From UBA668 sp049318165 (GTDB lineage: Bacteria; Actinomycetota; Acidimicrobiia; Acidimicrobiales; Ilumatobacteraceae), in assembly GCA_049318165.1 (NCBI GenBank), contig JBMOGW010000011.1, positions 1 through 31,501 of the forward strand: a stretch of 31,501 bases of DNA, read 5' to 3'. A program made the position numbers and the translations under genes. A model generated the notes under the pieces. That model had not been told where the DNA came from, did not search any database, and was given only the letters and a program-made list of their open reading frames with translations. Below, piece after piece: positions 8,616 through 16,788 of the stretch (its first letter is position 1; every line of letters starts with the position of its first letter).

Positions 8616-9578
8616 ATGACCACCCATCACCTCTCGATCGATCAGCTCGCCGACGAGCTGCGGGCCGGACACCGGATTCCTGACTGGGCTGTGCCCGGTC
8701 GGCCGAACTTTGTGGTGGTGGACGGCGTGGACGGCGACGCGCCCGCGCTGCCGGGCACCACGACCGCAGTCGTGGTGGCGGTGGCCGACGAGGGCACCAC
8801 CGCCCCGGAGTGGTGCGACCTGGTGGCCACCGGCGACGTCGTCGAGGCGGTCGAGCGGACCGTGCACCAGAACCCGTTCGCGGCCACGGCGGCGGCGCAG
8901 ATGCTGCGTGGCTCGGAGACGCGCACGATGACCGGCGGCTTGATTCTCGAGTCGGGTGTGTACTCCACGTTGCACGGCGGATCGGAGTTCGCGGCCTGGC
9001 GCGCGCGGACACCCGTGCGACAGCGGACCGAGCCGGACGAGCCGACGGTGCTCACCGAACGCGCCGGCGACGAGCTTCGCATCCGGCTCAACCGCCCGCA
9101 CGTGCACAACGCGCTGAACCACCGCATGCATGCGGAGCTGCTGGCCGCGCTCGAGCCGGCGCGGCTGGATCCCTCGCTGACGGTGTCGCTGTCGGGCAAC
9201 GGGCGCAGCTACAGCTCGGGCTCCGACCTCGACGAGTTCGACCCTGCGGAGGACGCCGCGCTGGCGCACTTCCAACGCACGGCCAACGCCATCGGTCCGG
9301 TCATCGCCGGTCTGCGCGGTCGAGTGAAGGTGCACCTGCACGGCGCCTGCCTGGGCTCGGGCATCGAGATCCCGGCGTTCGCGCTGCACGTCGTCGCGTC
9401 GCCCGACGTGAGCATCGGCATCCCCGAGCTGTCGCTGGGTCTGGTGCCCGGTGCCGGCGGCACATGGAGCATGACCCAACGCATCGGCCGCCATCGCACC
9501 GCCTGGCTGGCCCTCACCGGCCGGCGCATCGGTATCGACACCGCCCTCGACTGGGGCCTCGTCGACGCGACGGAGTGA
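8616..9578 (+). CDS. Enoyl-CoA hydratase/isomerase (crotonase) family protein with unusual domain order
   Basis: A 320-residue crotonase-family protein. The core spans about 143-320: RLNRPHVHNAL (158-168), oxyanion-hole segment SSGSDLDEF, HGACLGSGIE with E251, and PELSLGLVPGAGGT with E271. Both glutamates used by enoyl-CoA hydratases are therefore present. The protein stops right after LDWGLVDATE, so the helical tail of about 60-80 residues that normally follows is missing. Instead, residues about 70-130 before the core read like that tail (NPFAATAAAQMLRG, then ESGVYSTLHGGSEF). This looks like a permuted or domain-swapped arrangement. Acyl substrate is unknown. ATG 8616 follows the acyl-CoA dehydrogenase by 56 bases. 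Confidence 0.85.
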   Translation: MTTHHLSIDQLADELRAGHRIPDWAVPGRPNFVVVDGVDGDAPALPGTTTAVVVAVADEGTTAPEWCDLVATGDVVEAVERTVHQNPFAATAAAQMLRGSETRTMTGGLILESGVYSTLHGGSEFAAWRARTPVRQRTEPDEPTVLTERAGDELRIRLNRPHVHNALNHRMHAELLAALEPARLDPSLTVSLSGNGRSYSSGSDLDEFDPAEDAALAHFQRTANAIGPVIAGLRGRVKVHLHGACLGSGIEIPAFALHVVASPDVSIGIPELSLGLVPGAGGTWSMTQRIGRHRTAWLALTGRRIGIDTALDWGLVDATE

Positions 9579-9610
9579 ATGGTCGGGACCGGCCTCCCTC
9601 CATCTGCGGG

Positions 9611-10854
9611 TCAGTCGTCGACGAAGAGCAGGGCCGGCATCTCCAGCAAGGCCTTGACCCGCTGGATGAAGGTGGCCGCGTCCCAGCCGTCGACGATGCG
9701 GTGGTCGAAGCTGGACGACAGGTTGCACACCTGGCGCGGCTCGAAGCGGTCGCCGCGCCACACCGGGCGGGTCTCCAGCTTGTTCACGCCCACGATGGCG
9801 ACCTCCGGCTGGTTGATGATCGGCGTCGTCACCAGGCCGCCGAGCGCGCCGAGCGAGGTGATGGTGATGGTCGACCCCGTCAGTTCCTGCACGGTGGCCT
9901 TCCCGTCGCGGGCTGCGTTGGCCAGGCGGGCGATCTCGGCAGCGATCTCCCAGACGCCGAGCGCCCCGGCGTCGTGCACCACCGGCACCGTCAGGCCGTC
10001 GGGGGTCTGCGTGGCGATACCGACGTGGACGGTGTCGAACGTCGTCAGCAACTGCGCGTCGCCGTCGTAGTGCGCGTTCAGGCGGGGCTGCTCGCCACAC
10101 GCGATCACGAGGGCACGCACCACGAAGGGCAGGATCGTCAGCCGCGCACCGTCGGTGCGGCGGGCGTTCAGTTCGGCACGCAGCGCCTCCAGCTCGGTGG
10201 CGTCGACGGCTTCGACGTACGTGATGTGCGGGATCTCCGTCCACGACCGTGTGAGCCGTTCGGCGATGCGTCGCCGCAGGCCGCGCACGGACACCGTCTC
10301 GCCACCGGCCGGTGACGCAACGGTCGGTCGTGCGGCGGGCGCGGTGCTGCGCCGGGGTGCACCCTTCGACAGCTGCGCGTCGAGGTCGGCGTGCAGCACG
10401 CGTCCGTCCGGGCCGCTGCCCGCAACGATGGCCAGGTCGATGCCGAGGGCCTTCGCCCGCGCCCGCACGGCCGGCGCCGCGGTCGGCTTCGCGCCGGCTC
10501 CCGCACGTGGACCCGGTTCGTGTCGCAGCTCGACCGCCGGGGATGGCGGTCCGCCCGCGACATGAACGGCTTCGGTGGGGCCAGGGGTGGTGGCGGGACT
10601 CGGGGCGGGCGCGCCGTCGTCCAGTTCGATCGCGACGAAGGCCGACCCGACGGCGAGCACCTCGCCGGGCTCGCCGAACAGCTCGCTGACGGTGCCGGCG
10701 ACGGGCGACGAGATCTCCACCGTCGCCTTGTCGGTCATCACCTCTGCCAGCACCGATTCCGGCGTCACGAGGTCGCCCACCTGCACCTGCCACGAGACCA
10801 GCTCGGCCTCCGCGACGCCCTCGCCCACATCGGGCAGCCGCACGGTGTGGCGGC

Positions 10855-10858
<4 letters not shown>
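9611..10858 (-). CDS. bkdC: Branched-chain 2-oxoacid dehydrogenase E2, lipoamide acyltransferase
   Basis: The 415-residue E2 core moves the acyl group from the lipoyl arm to CoA. Residues 1-79 are one lipoyl domain, with the modified lysine K44 in MTDKATVEI. A proline/alanine-rich linker follows, then a peripheral subunit-binding domain (about 128-160, AVRARAKALGIDL). The catalytic domain (about 185-415) has SSFDHRIVDGWDAA, with H386 and D390. The ATG at 10858 overlaps the E1 beta stop (ATGA), which rules out a longer form and shows coupled translation. It is the last gene of the bkd operon and converges on the crotonase gene 32 bases away. No E3 gene is nearby. The substrate call relies on the E1 genes. 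Confidence 0.95.
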
Positions 10859-11868
<1,010 letters not shown>

Positions 11869-11869
11869 G

Positions 11870-13123
11870 TCAGCTCCCCACCGGCGGCGAGGTCACCTGT
11901 TCGCGCTGCTCCTGCAGATGCCGGGGCATCGTCGCGTAGACGTCGTCGAACATCGTCCTCGGGTCGGCGATGTGGCCGCTCTTCACGTTCCCGTGGCGGT
12001 CGGCCTCCTCGAATGCCGTGGCGACCTCGCGGTCCACCTCCTCCGCAAGTGCGGCGTGGCGGTCGTCGTCCCACTCGCCGATGTGCACGAGGTGCTGCCG
12101 CAGGCGGTCGATCGGGTCGCCGAGCGGGAACTGCGCCACCTCGTCGGTCGGCCGGTACACCGACGGGTCGTCGGACGTGGAGTGCGCGCCGACGCGCAAC
12201 GTCACCCACTCGATCAGCGTCGGACCGAGGTTGGCGCGGGCGCGCTCCGCCGCCCACTGCGACGCGGCGTGCACGGCGAGGTAGTCGTTGCCGTCGACGC
12301 GCAACGCCGGAATGGAGAACCCGAAGCCGCGGTCGGCGAACGTGGCCGACGCGCCACGGGCGAAGTCCTCCGGCGTCGAGATCGCCCAGTGGTTGTTGAC
12401 GATGTTGAGGATCACCGGCGCCTGGTACGTGGACGCGAACACGAGCGCAGCGTGGAAGTCCGACTCCGCCGACGCGCCTTCACCGATCCACGCCGAGGCG
12501 ATCGCCGTGTCGCCGCGCAGCGCCGACGCCATGGCCCAGCCGACGGCCTGGATGTACTGCGTGGCGAGATTGCCGGAGATGGTGAAGAACCCGTACTCCT
12601 TGCTGGAGTACATCACCGGCAGTTGCCGACCCTTGAGGGGGTCGTGCTCGTTGGAGAGCACCTGATTCATCATCGTCACCAGTGGGTAGCCGGCCGCGAT
12701 CAGCAGCCCCTGTTGGCGATAGGTCGGGAAGTGCATGTCGCCCGGCCGCAGCGCCCGCCGCTGTGCGCACGCGATGGCCTCTTCGCCGAGGCACTGCATG
12801 TAGAACGAGATCTTGCCCTGCCGGTGTGCGCGGAGCAGGCGGGCGTCGAAGCTGCGCACCAGCATCATGTCGCGCAGTCCCTGGCGCCGGTGCTCGACGG
12901 ACAGGTCGGGTGCCCATTCGCCCACCGCGTTGCCGTCGTCGTCCAACACGCGCAGCAACTGCTTGCGCATGAGCGCCACGCGCTCGACCTTCTCGTCCAG
13001 CGCGGGCTTGCGCATGTCGCCCGCCGCGCTGATGTAGCGGACGCGTGGGGCGGGACCCGACCCGCGCACCGGTTCGGGGATGCGTAGGCGCAGGGGCGCC
13101 GCAGCGCCATCGTCGCGCTCCAT
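11870..13123 (-). CDS. bkdA: Branched-chain 2-oxoacid dehydrogenase E1, alpha subunit
   Basis: A 417-residue alpha subunit carrying the thiamine-diphosphate site: GEGAS (214-218) and, about 25 residues later, the NN pair (243-244) of ILNIVNNHWAIS. FYMQCLGEEA, FPTYRQQG and HSTSDDPSVYRP are close to branched-chain enzymes; the last covers the loop that is phosphorylated in mitochondrial homologs. It is the first gene of a three-gene operon with order E1 alpha, E1 beta, E2, as in mycobacterial bkdABC. The start is ATG 13123 with only a weak CAGG before it. A TTGACA box lies 28 bases upstream. The divergent acyl-CoA dehydrogenase at 13207 may take the acyl-CoA product. Confidence 0.95.
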   Translation of the reverse strand: MERDDGAAAPLRLRIPEPVRGSGPAPRVRYISAAGDMRKPALDEKVERVALMRKQLLRVLDDDGNAVGEWAPDLSVEHRRQGLRDMMLVRSFDARLLRAHRQGKISFYMQCLGEEAIACAQRRALRPGDMHFPTYRQQGLLIAAGYPLVTMMNQVLSNEHDPLKGRQLPVMYSSKEYGFFTISGNLATQYIQAVGWAMASALRGDTAIASAWIGEGASAESDFHAALVFASTYQAPVILNIVNNHWAISTPEDFARGASATFADRGFGFSIPALRVDGNDYLAVHAASQWAAERARANLGPTLIEWVTLRVGAHSTSDDPSVYRPTDEVAQFPLGDPIDRLRQHLVHIGEWDDDRHAALAEEVDREVATAFEEADRHGNVKSGHIADPRTMFDDVYATMPRHLQEQREQVTSPPVGS

Positions 13124-13129
13124 GACCTG

Positions 13130-13157
13130 ATGTTCGCACCTGGCAGTGGGTTGTCAA
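13130..13157 (-). promoter_or_regulatory. Candidate bkd operon promoter, possibly leaderless
   Basis: On the minus strand a perfect TTGACA (13157-13152) is followed after 16 bases by GAACAT (13135-13130), and six bases later by the E1 alpha ATG. If GAACAT is the -10 box, transcription would start at or next to the ATG. The -10 match is poor, so this is a candidate only. Confidence 0.45.
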
Positions 13158-13194
13158 CACCGCCTGGGCACGCCGAGCCTGGTGGTGGCTGTCC

Positions 13195-13200
13195 TAGGGT
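13195..13200 (+). promoter_or_regulatory. Candidate -10 box (TAGGGT), six bases before the ATG
   Basis: TAGGGT is followed by six bases (CCGGGC) and the ATG of the acyl-CoA dehydrogenase, a layout expected for a leaderless transcript. The AGGG inside it could instead be a ribosome-binding site at normal spacing, so the reading is ambiguous. Confidence 0.4.
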
Positions 13201-13206
13201 CCGGGC

Positions 13207-14373
13207 ATGGAGTTCAGCGAGCCCGCCGACCACCTGGCAATCCGCGAGGGCATCCGTCGGCTGTGCGCCGACTTCGCGGACGAGTACTGGGCGGCCAAGG
13301 ACGAAGCGCACGAGTTCCCGTGGGACTTCTACGAGCAGCTCGCCCTCGGCGGTTGGGTGGGCATCTGCACGCCCGAGGAGTTCGGTGGTGGCGGCCAGGG
13401 CATCGTCGAGGCGTCGGTGATGCTCGAGGAGATCGCCGCGTCCGGTGCCGCGATGAACGGCTGTTCCGCCGTGCACCTGTCGATCTTCGGGATGGAGCCG
13501 GTGCGCCGGTACGGCTCGCCCGAACTCGCGGCCGAGGTGTTGCCCCGGGTCGCGTCCGGCGACCTGCACGTCGCGTTCGGGGTCACCGAGCCCGACGCCG
13601 GCACCGACACGTCGTCGATCCGCACGCGGGCGGTGCGAGACGGCGATGAGTACGTGGTGCACGGGGCGAAGGTGTGGACGACGAAGGCGCCGCTGTCGGA
13701 GATGTGCCTGTTGCTGGTGCGCACCACACCGCGCGACGAGTGCGCCAGCCCGACCGACGGCATGACGTTGCTGCTGGTGGACCTGCAGCGCCCCGAGGTG
13801 GACATCCGTCCGATCCCGAAGCTCGGCCGCAACGCGGTGGTGTCGTGCGAGGTGCGCTACGACGGCCTGCGCGTGCCGGTGAGCCGTCGCGTGGGTGACG
13901 AGGGCAAGGGATTCCGCTACCTGCTCGACGGCCTGAACCCGGAACGCATCCTCATCGCATCAGAAGCGCTGGGCATCGGCCGCGCCGCGCTACGCCGCGC
14001 CGTGGACTACGCCAACGAGCGGGTCGTGTTCGGCCGCCCCATCGGCCAGAACCAGGGCCTGGCGTTCCCGCTCGCCGAGGCGCACATGCGGCTGCACGCG
14101 GCGACGTTGGCCGTGCGCGAGGCCGCATGGCGGTTCGACCAGGGGCTGCCCTGCGGTGAGGCGGCGAACACCGCCAAGTACCTCGCCGCGGAGGCCGGGT
14201 TCTTCGCGTGCGACCGGGCGATGCAGACGCTCGGTGGCATGGGGTACGCGAAGGAGTACCACGTCGAGCGTTACTGGCGCGAGGCCCGTCTGATGAAGAT
14301 CGCCCCGGTCAGCCAGGAGATGGTGCTGAACTACATCAGCGCCCAGGTGCTGGGCCTGCCGAAGTCCTACTGA
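13207..14373 (+). CDS. Acyl-CoA dehydrogenase, isovaleryl/long-chain catalytic type
   Basis: A 388-residue FAD-dependent acyl-CoA dehydrogenase with FGVTEPDAGTDTSSI (124-138), the substrate/FAD segment of the family, and QTLGGMGYAKEYHVERYWREA near the end split over residues about 337-357. The C-terminal position of the medium-chain catalytic glutamate is not conserved (MKIAPVSQEM). E247 in LNPERILIA falls where isovaleryl- and long-chain enzymes carry their base. It is transcribed away from the branched-chain 2-oxoacid dehydrogenase operon with only 83 bases between them. This makes an isovaleryl-, isobutyryl- or methylbutyryl-CoA substrate attractive, but that is an inference. It ends 3 bases from the opposing gene at 14377. 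Confidence 0.92.
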   Translation: MEFSEPADHLAIREGIRRLCADFADEYWAAKDEAHEFPWDFYEQLALGGWVGICTPEEFGGGGQGIVEASVMLEEIAASGAAMNGCSAVHLSIFGMEPVRRYGSPELAAEVLPRVASGDLHVAFGVTEPDAGTDTSSIRTRAVRDGDEYVVHGAKVWTTKAPLSEMCLLLVRTTPRDECASPTDGMTLLLVDLQRPEVDIRPIPKLGRNAVVSCEVRYDGLRVPVSRRVGDEGKGFRYLLDGLNPERILIASEALGIGRAALRRAVDYANERVVFGRPIGQNQGLAFPLAEAHMRLHAATLAVREAAWRFDQGLPCGEAANTAKYLAAEAGFFACDRAMQTLGGMGYAKEYHVERYWREARLMKIAPVSQEMVLNYISAQVLGLPKSY

Positions 14374-14376
14374 GCG

Positions 14377-14928
14377 TCAGGCGACGCGGTGCAGTGTGTT
14401 GCGGTCGGTGTGGGCGAAGGGTTCAGCGAACTGCGTCATCTGCAGCATCGTCGTCTCGTCGTAGCTCCACTCGTCGTCGCCGATGGTGATCGTCACCGCG
14501 TAGCTCAGCGTGCTGGCCGCCTTCTGGAGGTAGGTGTTCTCGCCGATGGCGTAGGGGATGCCGCCGTTGGTGGCGCTCATCGTGAACGTCGTGGCATCCG
14601 CGGCAGCGATGCCGCCGGCCAGCACGGTGATGCCGCGGGGCACCACGAAGCCGCGCAGCACCTCGCCGGTGGCCGCGTCCCACAGCCAGTAGCCGACCTC
14701 GGTGTGGAAGGGGTTCTCCTCGTCGTCGCGCCACATCGCCGTCTTGTAGTCGAGGCCGAACAGTCGCTGGGTGCCGTTGTCCACCGGTCCGAACGGCTTC
14801 ATCGTCACCTTCTCCAGGTACGGCGTGTCCAACACCTCGCCGCGTGCGTGCGAGTACGCCGTGTCCAGGCCACCCTCGCCATGCCACTCTCCAGCCAGTC
14901 CGGCCAGCGGACCCCATTCGTTCGACAT
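14377..14928 (-). CDS. Nitrobindin/THAP4-like heme-binding beta-barrel domain protein
   Basis: A 183-residue protein resembling the FABP-like, ten-strand barrel of nitrobindins. The N-terminal LAGEWHGEGG (11-20) parallels the GTWRGEG opening of the family, and FHTEVGYWLWD (74-84) parallels its central strand. The C-terminal FAHTDRNTLHRV contains H173, near the place where nitrobindins have their heme ligand. Heme or nitric-oxide binding is inferred, not shown. It is about 20 residues longer than typical bacterial nitrobindins. The start ATG 14928 has a strong GGAAGGAG site. The gene follows a short TetR-like gene on the same strand, with an 86-base gap holding its own candidate promoter. Confidence 0.65.
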   Translation of the reverse strand: MSNEWGPLAGLAGEWHGEGGLDTAYSHARGEVLDTPYLEKVTMKPFGPVDNGTQRLFGLDYKTAMWRDDEENPFHTEVGYWLWDAATGEVLRGFVVPRGITVLAGGIAAADATTFTMSATNGGIPYAIGENTYLQKAASTLSYAVTITIGDDEWSYDETTMLQMTQFAEPFAHTDRNTLHRVA

Positions 14929-14951
14929 GTCAGCTCCTTCCGATCGTGCAC

Positions 14952-14961
14952 GACGGTAGCC
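14952..14961 (-). promoter_or_regulatory. Candidate promoter decamer GGCTACCGTC before the nitrobindin-like gene
   Basis: The minus-strand decamer contains the -10-like hexamer TACCGT, 26 bases before the ATG. The identical decamer is found before the DUF3237 gene (25015-25024), also on the minus strand and at nearly the same distance from the start. Confidence 0.35.
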
Positions 14962-15014
14962 GGGGTGCGCAGTCGGTGGGAGCCGATGGGGTCGTGGTGC
15001 TCGAGCAGCCGGTG

Positions 15015-15437
15015 TCAGTCGGAGGCGATGATCACGTGGTCGACGATGCGCGACACCACCGCCGTCCAGGCGGCGGGGTCCATCTGTTGCCCGGTGACGT
15101 CGTCGACCACCCGGCCGAGTGTGTACGCCTGCACCAGCACGGCCATGGCGTACGGGTCGACGTCCCGGGACACCCAGCCCCGTCCCTGACCACCGGCGAC
15201 CAGTTCGACCAGCGTGTCCGTCAGCCGGCGCTGTTCGGTGGCGAGCAGGTCGCGCAGTTCGGGGTCGTGGGCGACGTCGCCGAAGTGTGCGCTCAGCACT
15301 GCTGCGTCGGTGCCGGACGCCTCGATCGCCATCGCCTCGGTGATGGCGCCCGGCGCCTGACGCTCCATCAGCTCGGCGGTCGCGACCAGCAGTTCTCTCG
15401 CCTCCGGCGGAAGGTCTCGGGGCGACGAGCCGCTCAT
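15015..15437 (-). CDS. Short TetR-like regulator or remnant
   Basis: A 140-residue protein. Residues about 13-52 (ELLVATAELMER through LSAHFGD) match the helix pattern of a TetR DNA-binding domain, ending in a HF motif like the usual YxHF. The rest (DPELRDLLATEQRRLTDTL, then AVLVQAYTLGRVVDD) resembles the C-terminal ligand and dimer helices of TetR proteins. The helices that usually lie between, about 50 residues, are missing, and the recognition-helix area is atypical (SGTDAAVL). It could be an internally shortened regulator, a dimer-only protein or a decaying gene. ATG 15437 lacks a clear ribosome site, so the start is uncertain. It is followed by the nitrobindin-like gene and diverges from a dienelactone hydrolase. 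Confidence 0.55.
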   Translation of the reverse strand: MSGSSPRDLPPEARELLVATAELMERQAPGAITEAMAIEASGTDAAVLSAHFGDVAHDPELRDLLATEQRRLTDTLVELVAGGQGRGWVSRDVDPYAMAVLVQAYTLGRVVDDVTGQQMDPAAWTAVVSRIVDHVIIASD

Positions 15438-15521
15438 GCCGCCGACAGGACATGCGCGTCCACCTGCGGGAAAGGGCCGTGCGGCGTCTCGCTGCGGCGA
15501 GACGGGCCCGGCGCGTGGGCG

Positions 15522-15527
15522 TACGGT
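15522..15527 (+). promoter_or_regulatory. Candidate -10 box (TACGGT), six bases before the ATG
   Basis: TACGGT, then GAGCGG, then the ATG of the hydrolase. No ribosome site fits in the six bases, so a leaderless transcript is plausible. No clear -35 box is seen. Confidence 0.45.
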
Positions 15528-15533
15528 GAGCGG

Positions 15534-16250
15534 ATGCGCATCGCCGAACTCGACACCCCCGATGGCCCGATGGCCCTGTTCGTCGCCGAGCCGGACGGCG
15601 GCGCCACGGCCGCGAAGGGTGCAGTGATCGTGATCCAGGAGGCCTTCGGCGTCACTCCGCACATCCAGTCGGTCTGCGACTGGCTGGCCGACTCGGGCTG
15701 GGTTGCGGCCGCGCCTGCGTTGTTCCACCGCGCCGAGACGCAGGTGTTCGAGTACGACGACCTGCAGGGTGCGCTGCCGGTGATGATGACGCTCACCCGC
15801 GAGGGTCTCGACACGGATCTCGACGCGGCGATCGCGCACCTCACCGGCCTCGGCTTCGATCGTGGCTCGATCGGCATCGTCGGGTTCTGCATGGGCGGGA
15901 CGGTGGCGCTACACGTCGCGTCCACCCGCCACCTCGGCGCGGCGGTCACGTTCTACGGCGGCGGTCTGGCGCAGGGCCGCTTCGGGTTGGCGTCGGGGCT
16001 TGAGGCGGCGGGACAGATTCGCATGCCCTGGCTCGGCCTCTACGGCGACCTCGACCAGGGCATCCCCGTCGACGACGTGGAGCAACTGCGTGCGATCGCC
16101 GCCGAGCGTCCGGTGCCGACCGAGGTGGTGCGGTACGCGCACGGCCAGCACGGGTTCAACTGCGACGACCGGCCGGCCGTGCACGACGCCGCGATCGCGG
16201 CTGACGCCCGTGCCCGCACCCTCGCCTGGTTCGACACACACCTCGGCTGA
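15534..16250 (+). CDS. Dienelactone hydrolase family alpha/beta hydrolase
   Basis: A 238-residue hydrolase. The cysteine nucleophile C119 is in GFCMGG, D174 in GDLDQGIP is the likely acid and H206 in HGQHGF completes the triad. E36 in QEAFG corresponds to the glutamate that helps activate the cysteine in dienelactone hydrolase. All active-site residues are in place. True dienelactone hydrolases open a lactone in chlorocatechol breakdown, but many relatives act on other esters. No aromatic-ring genes are nearby, so the substrate is open. It diverges from the short TetR-like gene, which may regulate it. It ends 53 bases from the YccF gene on the other strand. Confidence 0.92.
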   Translation: MRIAELDTPDGPMALFVAEPDGGATAAKGAVIVIQEAFGVTPHIQSVCDWLADSGWVAAAPALFHRAETQVFEYDDLQGALPVMMTLTREGLDTDLDAAIAHLTGLGFDRGSIGIVGFCMGGTVALHVASTRHLGAAVTFYGGGLAQGRFGLASGLEAAGQIRMPWLGLYGDLDQGIPVDDVEQLRAIAAERPVPTEVVRYAHGQHGFNCDDRPAVHDAAIAADARARTLAWFDTHLG

Positions 16251-16303
16251 CCCGACGGTGCGCCTCGGCGCGCCGGTCGTGTCGGTCCTGCGGGTCGTCG
16301 AAC

Positions 16304-16783
16304 TCAGAAGCTGACGTAGACGCGCCCCGTGACGCCGCCGTTCGGTACCACGTCCTTGCCGAAGGGCAGGAGCGCCAGCGGCACGAGCTTGAAGTTGCCG
16401 ATGCCGAGCGGGATGCCGACCACGGTGATGCACAGCAGCAGACCGAGGATCGCATGGCCGACCGCGAGCCAGAAGCCGGCGAGGATCAGCCAGAGCACGT
16501 TGCCGACGATGCTGAGGCAGCCGCTCGCCGACTGGCGGTACACCACGGACCGGCCGAACGGCCACAGCGCGTACAACCCGAGCTTGAAGCTCTGGATGCC
16601 GAACGGGATGCCGATGATCGTGACGCACATCGCGATGCCGGCGGTGAGGTAGCCGATGCACAGCCAGATGCCGCTGAGGAACAGCCACAGCAGGTTGAGC
16701 AGCAGGCTGCCGGCGCCCGGGGTGCCACCGGGCGCGCGGGTCTCGACGTACTGGCCGGGCGGGGGTGGCGGCAGGCTGCTCAT
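16304..16783 (-). CDS. YccF domain membrane protein
   Basis: A 159-residue membrane protein with a proline-rich N-terminus (about 1-25) and two copies of the YccF (DUF307) unit, at 28-81 and 93-146. Each copy has a hydrophobic helix pair followed by IGIP or VGIP, a phenylalanine-lysine step and a PFG turn (LWPFGRSVV and LLPFGKDVV). The internal duplication is typical of the family, whose function is unknown. The ATG at 16783 lies five bases after the stop of the acyl-CoA ligase, with no good ribosome site, so translation is probably coupled to that gene. A role in handling ligase substrates or products is only a guess. Confidence 0.93.
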   Translation of the reverse strand: MSSLPPPPPGQYVETRAPGGTPGAGSLLLNLLWLFLSGIWLCIGYLTAGIAMCVTIIGIPFGIQSFKLGLYALWPFGRSVVYRQSASGCLSIVGNVLWLILAGFWLAVGHAILGLLLCITVVGIPLGIGNFKLVPLALLPFGKDVVPNGGVTGRVYVSF

Positions 16784-16788
16784 GGGGT

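Noticed and set aside
14377..15453. Possible fusion of the nitrobindin-like gene to an upstream region
   Set aside because: The extension overlaps the TetR-like gene in another frame, and ATG 14928 has a strong ribosome site.
16251..16303. GC-rich hairpin between the hydrolase and YccF genes as a terminator
   Set aside because: Only a 4-base stem (GCGC) around CTCG and no U run.
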